Part shown: positions 59,212-64,000 of the stretch, one piece after another | Layout: every line of letters starts with the position of its first letter | Position numbering within the stretch: the first letter of the stretch is position 1 | Assembly (NCBI GenBank): GCA_026686845.1 | Contig: JAIVEN010000010.1 | Coordinates: forward strand, 24,030,001-24,094,000 | Direction: 5' to 3' | Source: Adenanthera pavonina | Taxonomy: Eukaryota; Streptophyta; Magnoliopsida; Fabales; Fabaceae | DNA length: 64,000 nucleotides | Program-made: the position numbers and the translations under genes | The notes under the pieces: model-generated | Seen by the model: the letters and a program-made list of their open reading frames with translations, nothing else | The model's database searches: none | Told to the model about the DNA's origin: nothing

Positions 59212-60818
59212 TGTTAGGTTAACTGGCTTCCCAAGAGGGGGGTGAATTAGGAAGTTTGAAGTTTTCTGTAAAATTGAAATATAGAAGTGATGATAAAAGT
59301 TGCTGAAAAATAGAGTATTTATATATAAAGAACAGTTGCAAAGTAAATGAGAAGAGGACACAGAGATTTATCCTAATTCGGTCTAATGCACTTGACTAAT
59401 GTCCTGTCTCCAAACCACCACTTGAGATTTTTCTACTATATCTTGCAAGATTCAAATGGGTTCTTGCAAAAAAATTGAAGTACAACCCTAGCTCAAACTT
59501 TGAGCTAAACAGAAAACTCTCACTCTTCTCGCTCAAGAGAAAGAACAAATCTCCTAGTGTCTTCTCATACTAAGTGCTATCTACAAGCATGTAGAAATAT
59601 ACAAATCAAAATATGAAACTCTCTCTCAAAAGAATGAATATGAAAGTTTAAGAACAATGAATGAGCTAAGTAGAGGGTAGGTAAGCTTTAAATAAATTAG
59701 TAATCAATTCTGCAGAGTTTTTGCGTTTTCATGTTTTTCCTCATTTCCAACAAATTAAATGAGGTCTTATTTATAGTTTTAGAGCAAAACTATCTGTTGA
59801 AAGCAAGAATCAGCCATTATTCTCAGAAAAATAGCCATTCACCTACCGCATTAAATGTGTCTGACAGAGGTTATGTGGAAAACCTCCTCAGGTTATGCGA
59901 ATAACGGGTGACCATTGGCTCTTAGTTCTAATATTAAACTTTTGTTATGTGGATAACCTAACTAGGTTATGTGGATAATGTTCATTCCAGAATGACTAAG
60001 TTTCAACTCAAGAACATTTTCATGAAAACCTACTCAGTTGTTTGAATAATGTCTCACAAACTTGGATACCTTTGAGAATTATTAGAATGACCTCTTAGGA
60101 TGTTCCTCCTTATTTGAACAACATTAAATCTTCACAAACCAAGTTTTTGAAAAACATAGGTTATCAAGATAACCTCCTAGGGTTATGTAGATAACCCACT
60201 TAATAGAGGAAGGTTCAAGTGTTATGTGACACAGGTTATGCAAATAACCTCCCTAGGTTATGTAGATAGCCAATTTTATAGAACAGGTCCAAGAGTTCTG
60301 TAACACACATTATGCGGATAACCTCCCTAGGTTATGCGAATAATAGGCTGTATAGTACAAGTGGCCTTTACTGTTCACCCCTTATGCGAATAAGGTAGGC
60401 ACCTTATCAGGATAATGAGCTCGACAGAGCTGAGGATATGGTGCACACCTTGGTTATGCGGATAACCTCAACTCTTTTCATGAAAATGAAGAGAGAATAC
60501 TTAGAAACAACGTTGAGATTGAGACTTTATTCTCATAACTTCTAAACGTTATGCACATAAAGTAAAACTTTTCATGAAAACCATTTTGAAAACATGAGCT
60601 AATCATTAATCATTCAAATAGATGCCTCATATAATATTAGGATAAGCAAAATTTAATGTTTAACCACCTTCTTTTACAAACGGATTCCTAAAATATGTGT
60701 AAAAACTCTTCAACCTTCAGGAATCTCTAACTTTAATCTTCATATGACCTGTACTCCTTTGATATTTGATTTCCAAGCTCATTGTTGTTTAGAATAATCG
60801 AAACCATTTGAATTAACA
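59212..60818 (-). repeat. Sire-2 3' LTR
   Basis: This 1,607-bp LTR has ends TGTTAGGTTAACTGG and AATTAACA. It shares only the first ~60 bp (CTTCCCAAGAGGGGGGTGAA) and the general plan with Sire-1. A TATA box (CTATAAATAAG on the minus strand) lies near 59,766-59,776. U3 contains about fourteen copies of an imperfect palindrome GGTTATGCGGATAACC and its decayed forms, often as doublets joined by TCCTCA or TCCCTA (for example 60,233-60,270 and 60,309-60,345). Confidence 0.88.
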
Positions 60819-60834
60819 TTCTCCCCCTTTTTGA
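60819..60834 (-). promoter_or_regulatory. Sire-2 polypurine tract
   Basis: The minus strand reads AAAAAGGGGGAGAA directly before the LTR, identical to the Sire-1 tract at 27,169-27,184. Confidence 0.85.
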
Positions 60835-61132
60835 TGATGACAAAACAACTTAGAAGATTCATTAGTGCTTGGGTTCATATAAAGCTCCCCTCAATATATG
60901 CATTGAATAAATAATATTAGATAGTGCAGTGCATATATTTTCAGAAGAAAGGAAAATAGTGGAAGGGTAGACAATGATCACAGAAAGAGATTATGTATTA
61001 AGAACAATCATTGTAGTACAAAGAGTTTACACAACAACAACATAAGGACAAAGGCAATAACTGATGAAAAACATAACAATACATAGAAAAACGATAACAA
61101 TTGATTACAACAATCAATTCAGGTTAATTCAG

Positions 61133-63305
61133 TTAAGTCTTTTTCTTCTTTGGGATGGACTTTCTTTCTCCGGATTTTTTCTTTTTCTTAGTCTTCTTTT
61201 CCTTTTCCTTCTCTTCTTTATCTTCTTTATCCCCCTTTTTGTCATCAGCAATTGGAGGGTATTTGGCTGCTTTAGCATCTATCCGAGCAATGTCCTGATC
61301 AATTTTGGTTTTCCATTCCTGATCATTTGAAGTCTTTTATCTAGAGAAAGAGGGAATATGGGAGAAAGAGTTGGAATTGAGGACAGGGGGATAGGCTGGA
61401 GTGGCACTTAAGTATGAGCAGGAAGTACAGAAGGAAACATGGGGATAAATGGGATATCTGGCATAACTAGAGGTGGTACAGGAGGATTGAGAGTAGGTAA
61501 GGGATCAGTATCTGAGGAAATGTTTATCACCTCTTGTATAGCTACCTCAGCTAGATAGCTAATGCCTTAAAATGAATCTGGATCAGGTAAAGGAGGGAAG
61601 AGAGCATTAAATTCTTGTCTGCAGTGATGAAGAAAATATGGTGAAGGAAGTCTCCTCCAATTATAGGGACTAAGGCTCTTTCCTGATTTTTTTCAGTTTC
61701 CATCATTTGTGCAGATTCGTTATCCTTAAGCCCATAGTCCAAGTTAGGACCTAGTTCCTCTGATAGAGAAAGGGACTTAGGGGTAGAGGAAACAACTACA
61801 TCATCAAGTGGAGACTTTACAGAAGTCTCAGGAAAAGTAGCAGTGCTAGCATATATAGGAGGTGAGGGTTGGAGAGATGATGAGAAAGGCCGAGATATAC
61901 TAGAGGCTACTTGTTCACGTAGGAGTTTGACTTCTTGAGTAAGATTTTCTATTTTAGTTACAAGCCTCTCTTGCAGTTCAGCAATGAGGTACCCAAGATT
62001 GATAATATCTTCTCTCCTGGTAGCCATTGCTATTTGAAATAAGTTATGGTATAAGGTAGGGATATCAAAGGGTGTAGGTAGATCAATGGTTGGATAGGCA
62101 TCAGGTTTGTTTAGTGCAGGAATAAAGGAATGAGGTTCAAGGTGCAAAGGCTATGATGAATCAACGAGTGAGGAGGAAGTGGAGCTAGAATCACTGCCTT
62201 CATGACTCTCAGTTGCATCTATTGATTTAGAACATGCTTCTTCATCTTCAATTTCCCTTTTCTTATTAACCCATTTGCTATTTGTTAGAGTCATTCCCAC
62301 CTTCTGTAGAGCCTTCTCATAGAACTCTTCTGGAAGCAATGTAGGTCCTCTCTCAAGATGTAGAATGTTGTGATACTTCAGAATTTTGGAAATGAGATGC
62401 CCATATGGCAATTGTGAATCCTGCCTGTAAGTTCTTGCCTTCCACATCCACTGCAAGATGATGTTAATCAAGTTCACATGTTTTCCTTTCACTAGCAGCA
62501 CTATAACTTGGAATTCTCCTCTAGATAGATAGTTGTATCCTCCATTTTTATTGAAGAATATTCATCATACGATGTAGTTGAGAACCTTGTTTTCAATACT
62601 TAGATGACTAGGAGCAATTTTCCCTTCAAGAGGCATATTTTGCCTTTGCCTTAGCAGCTTGGACATAATGGTGCTCCATTTGTAGTTTTCTTCTTCTCCA
62701 TTGTCTTCATCAACATTTTGAAGTTCAGAGGGATACTTAGTGATGTCAATGTTTACTCTGATTCCTCCAGTGGGCATGTTCAGAATCTCAAAAAATAGAT
62801 TAGGTTGTAGAGTTATCTACCTCTTTCTCAGTCTAACTTCATGCACTTTTGTCTCATTGTTTATCCTTAGAGAATTATACCATGCATGCATAACCTCCTC
62901 ATCATATTCTTCTTTCAATTCAATCAAGCCTTTACAATTCTCAAGTTGGCCAGTAGTTTCAAACTTATTCTGAACAGGGAACTCTTCCAGTTTAACAAAA
63001 CGAGGTTTGACTACTTTACGCTTCTTAAAATCAACCTCATATGATTCCTTCAGTATCCTTATACTAATTAATTTATCTGTAGTAAGAGCTTGCTTAGATT
63101 CAGTGGTAGACGAACTTACTTGAGTATTAGCTTGAGGCTCAGATTCTAGAATTCCTCTTGATTTTTGTGTTTGAGGCTTCTTCATTGGAACATTTGGACT
63201 AGATTCAGCTTTCCTTTTCCCTTGGCATGGTGATTTTGTTGTATATTTGGACTTCACGTTATGTTAAGGTCGATTGCCTTGGCTTCCTTCCTTAGTTTTA
63301 GCCAT
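61133..63305 (-). pseudogene. Sire-2 ORF3, putative plant transposon domain (envelope-like)
   Basis: The ATG at 63,305 (MAKTKEGSQ) opens a frame that runs to about 61,551 with in-frame stops at 63,264-63,266, 62,817, 62,565 and about 62,148. All pieces (63,257-62,817, 62,777-62,565, 62,501-62,151 and 62,147-61,551) are in the same frame. The basic N-terminus and KKRKVVKPRFVKLEEF precede an EEYDEEVMHAWYNSL step. The core has KHVNLINIILQWMWKA and LPYGHLISKILKYHNILHLE, matching Sire-1 ORF3 in order. The C-terminal part is Ser/Pro-rich with a probable coiled coil (AELQERLVTKIENLTQEVKL). A Lys-rich tail near 61,250-61,133 is in another frame, so one frameshift is likely. Function unknown. Confidence 0.7.
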
Positions 63306-64000
63306 AGCAGTCATTCCAAATGATTTGAGACGGTGAAAGGTGCTTGGAGTAAGATAGAATGTGATTGAACTTAAGGATTTGAAAGACATTGGGAATATTT
63401 TGGAAGACTTGAGGAGTACAAATGAGGATTTTTAGGATAGCGTTAGGTTTTTCGTACAAGAGACTGCTGAAAAACAAAGGTTCCTATATATAGTCTCGAC
63501 ATTATGCGCATAATGTAAGGAGGTTATGTGAATAACGAGCTTCAGAGAATATATGTAGGGGCACAGTTTGCTAGGTTATGTGGATAAAGTCCTTATGTTG
63601 TCCACATAACCAAGTTAATACAAGTTGAAGCAGATAGGAAAAGAGAAGAGTTATTCAGACAAGTACCCCAAGTTATCATGAAAATGAGTTTCACAGAAAG
63701 CACAAAAAAAATAGGCAATCAATATGTTATCTGGATAACCTTGTCATCTTATGCAACTAACATTCTCATTTTGGGAAGATGTAATGTTATGCGGACAAGG
63801 TTGGCAGGTTATGTTAAAATCAACTTTCACAAAACATATATAATGAGGCAAACATGACAGGTTATATGCATAAGATAATGCCCTTGTCCGAAAATCGAGC
63901 TTCACAAAGACCATAATTTCACATAAGATCTCATTTTCATGAAAAGTCTCATACCTTATTCGAATAACCGCTAACACATAAACTATAGGCACCAGAAAAT
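63306..64000 (-). promoter_or_regulatory. Sire-2 spacer upstream of ORF3 with the U3 palindromes
   Basis: Noncoding DNA upstream of ORF3 repeating the Sire-2 U3 motif and its decayed forms: TTATGCGCATAATG (63,503), GGTTATGTGAATAACG (63,523), GGTTATGTGGATAA (63,574), GTTATCTGGATAACC (63,726), GGTTATATGCATAAG (63,859) and TTATTCGAATAACC (63,956). This is the same position as the motif-bearing spacer of Sire-1. Confidence 0.6.

Larger units (their letters stand above)
59212..64000 (-). mobile_element. Second Sirevirus-like element (Sire-2), 3' half
   Basis: Read right to left: a motif-rich spacer (64,000-63,306), ORF3 (63,305 to about 61,133), polypurine tract (60,819-60,834) and 3' LTR (60,818-59,212). 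Layout, polypurine tract and ORF3 match Sire-1, but the LTR sequence and its repeated motif differ. Gag, pol and the 5' LTR lie beyond the window. The 5 bp before the LTR are AAATA, which should recur at the far end. Confidence 0.82.

Noticed and set aside
61064..61330. Plus-strand 88-codon hydrophobic frame (Phe/Leu-rich)
   Set aside because: It is the antisense of the Lys-rich ORF3 tail (Lys codons read as Phe/Leu), not a membrane protein.

Overview
This is a nuclear plant sequence, probably from an angiosperm and most likely a eudicot. It is AT-rich and built mostly from nested LTR retrotransposons, solo LTRs and LTR fragments. I recognise one host gene (PRA1 family, 21.7-22.3 kb, + strand) and one candidate Pol III-type RNA locus (13.5-13.7 kb, - strand). 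No species can be named from the sequence.

Layout. 1-9.5 kb is a mosaic of LTRs from a Ty3/Gypsy family with TGTAACACCC...GGTGTTACA ends, plus pieces of three other LTR families. 10.2-12.7 kb is a solo LTR of the Gypsy family with a perfect ATTGT target duplication. 12.7-24.5 kb is the least repetitive part, holding the RNA candidate, a degenerate minisatellite, a CACTA-like terminus and the PRA1 gene. 24.5-47.9 kb is one Gypsy chromovirus-like element (Tekay-like) with gag, protease, RT, RNase H, integrase and chromodomain remnants on the + strand. Its left LTR is split by a nearly complete Ty1/Copia Sirevirus (25,526-37,353, - strand, target duplication GGAAT). Its right LTR is split by a solo LTR. 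49.1-53.8 kb is another Gypsy LTR split by a solo LTR of that same third family. 53.8-55.5 kb is CACTA-like and low-complexity DNA. 55.5-59.1 kb is a solo LTR containing another solo LTR, each with a perfect 5-bp target duplication. 59.2-64 kb is the 3' half of a second Sirevirus (- strand) that runs off the window.

How the parts relate. Nearly everything is explained by insertion of LTR elements into older LTR elements, followed by LTR-LTR recombination (solo LTRs) and decay through stop codons, many of them C-to-T type. The two Sireviruses share a third ORF downstream of pol. Each also carries its own dense array of short, CpG-containing palindromic motifs in U3 and again in the noncoding DNA upstream of ORF3. 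That paired, family-specific architecture is the most interesting signal here. The Pol III-type locus (USE, TATA at Pol III spacing, T6 terminator, start resembling 7SL RNA) is the second.
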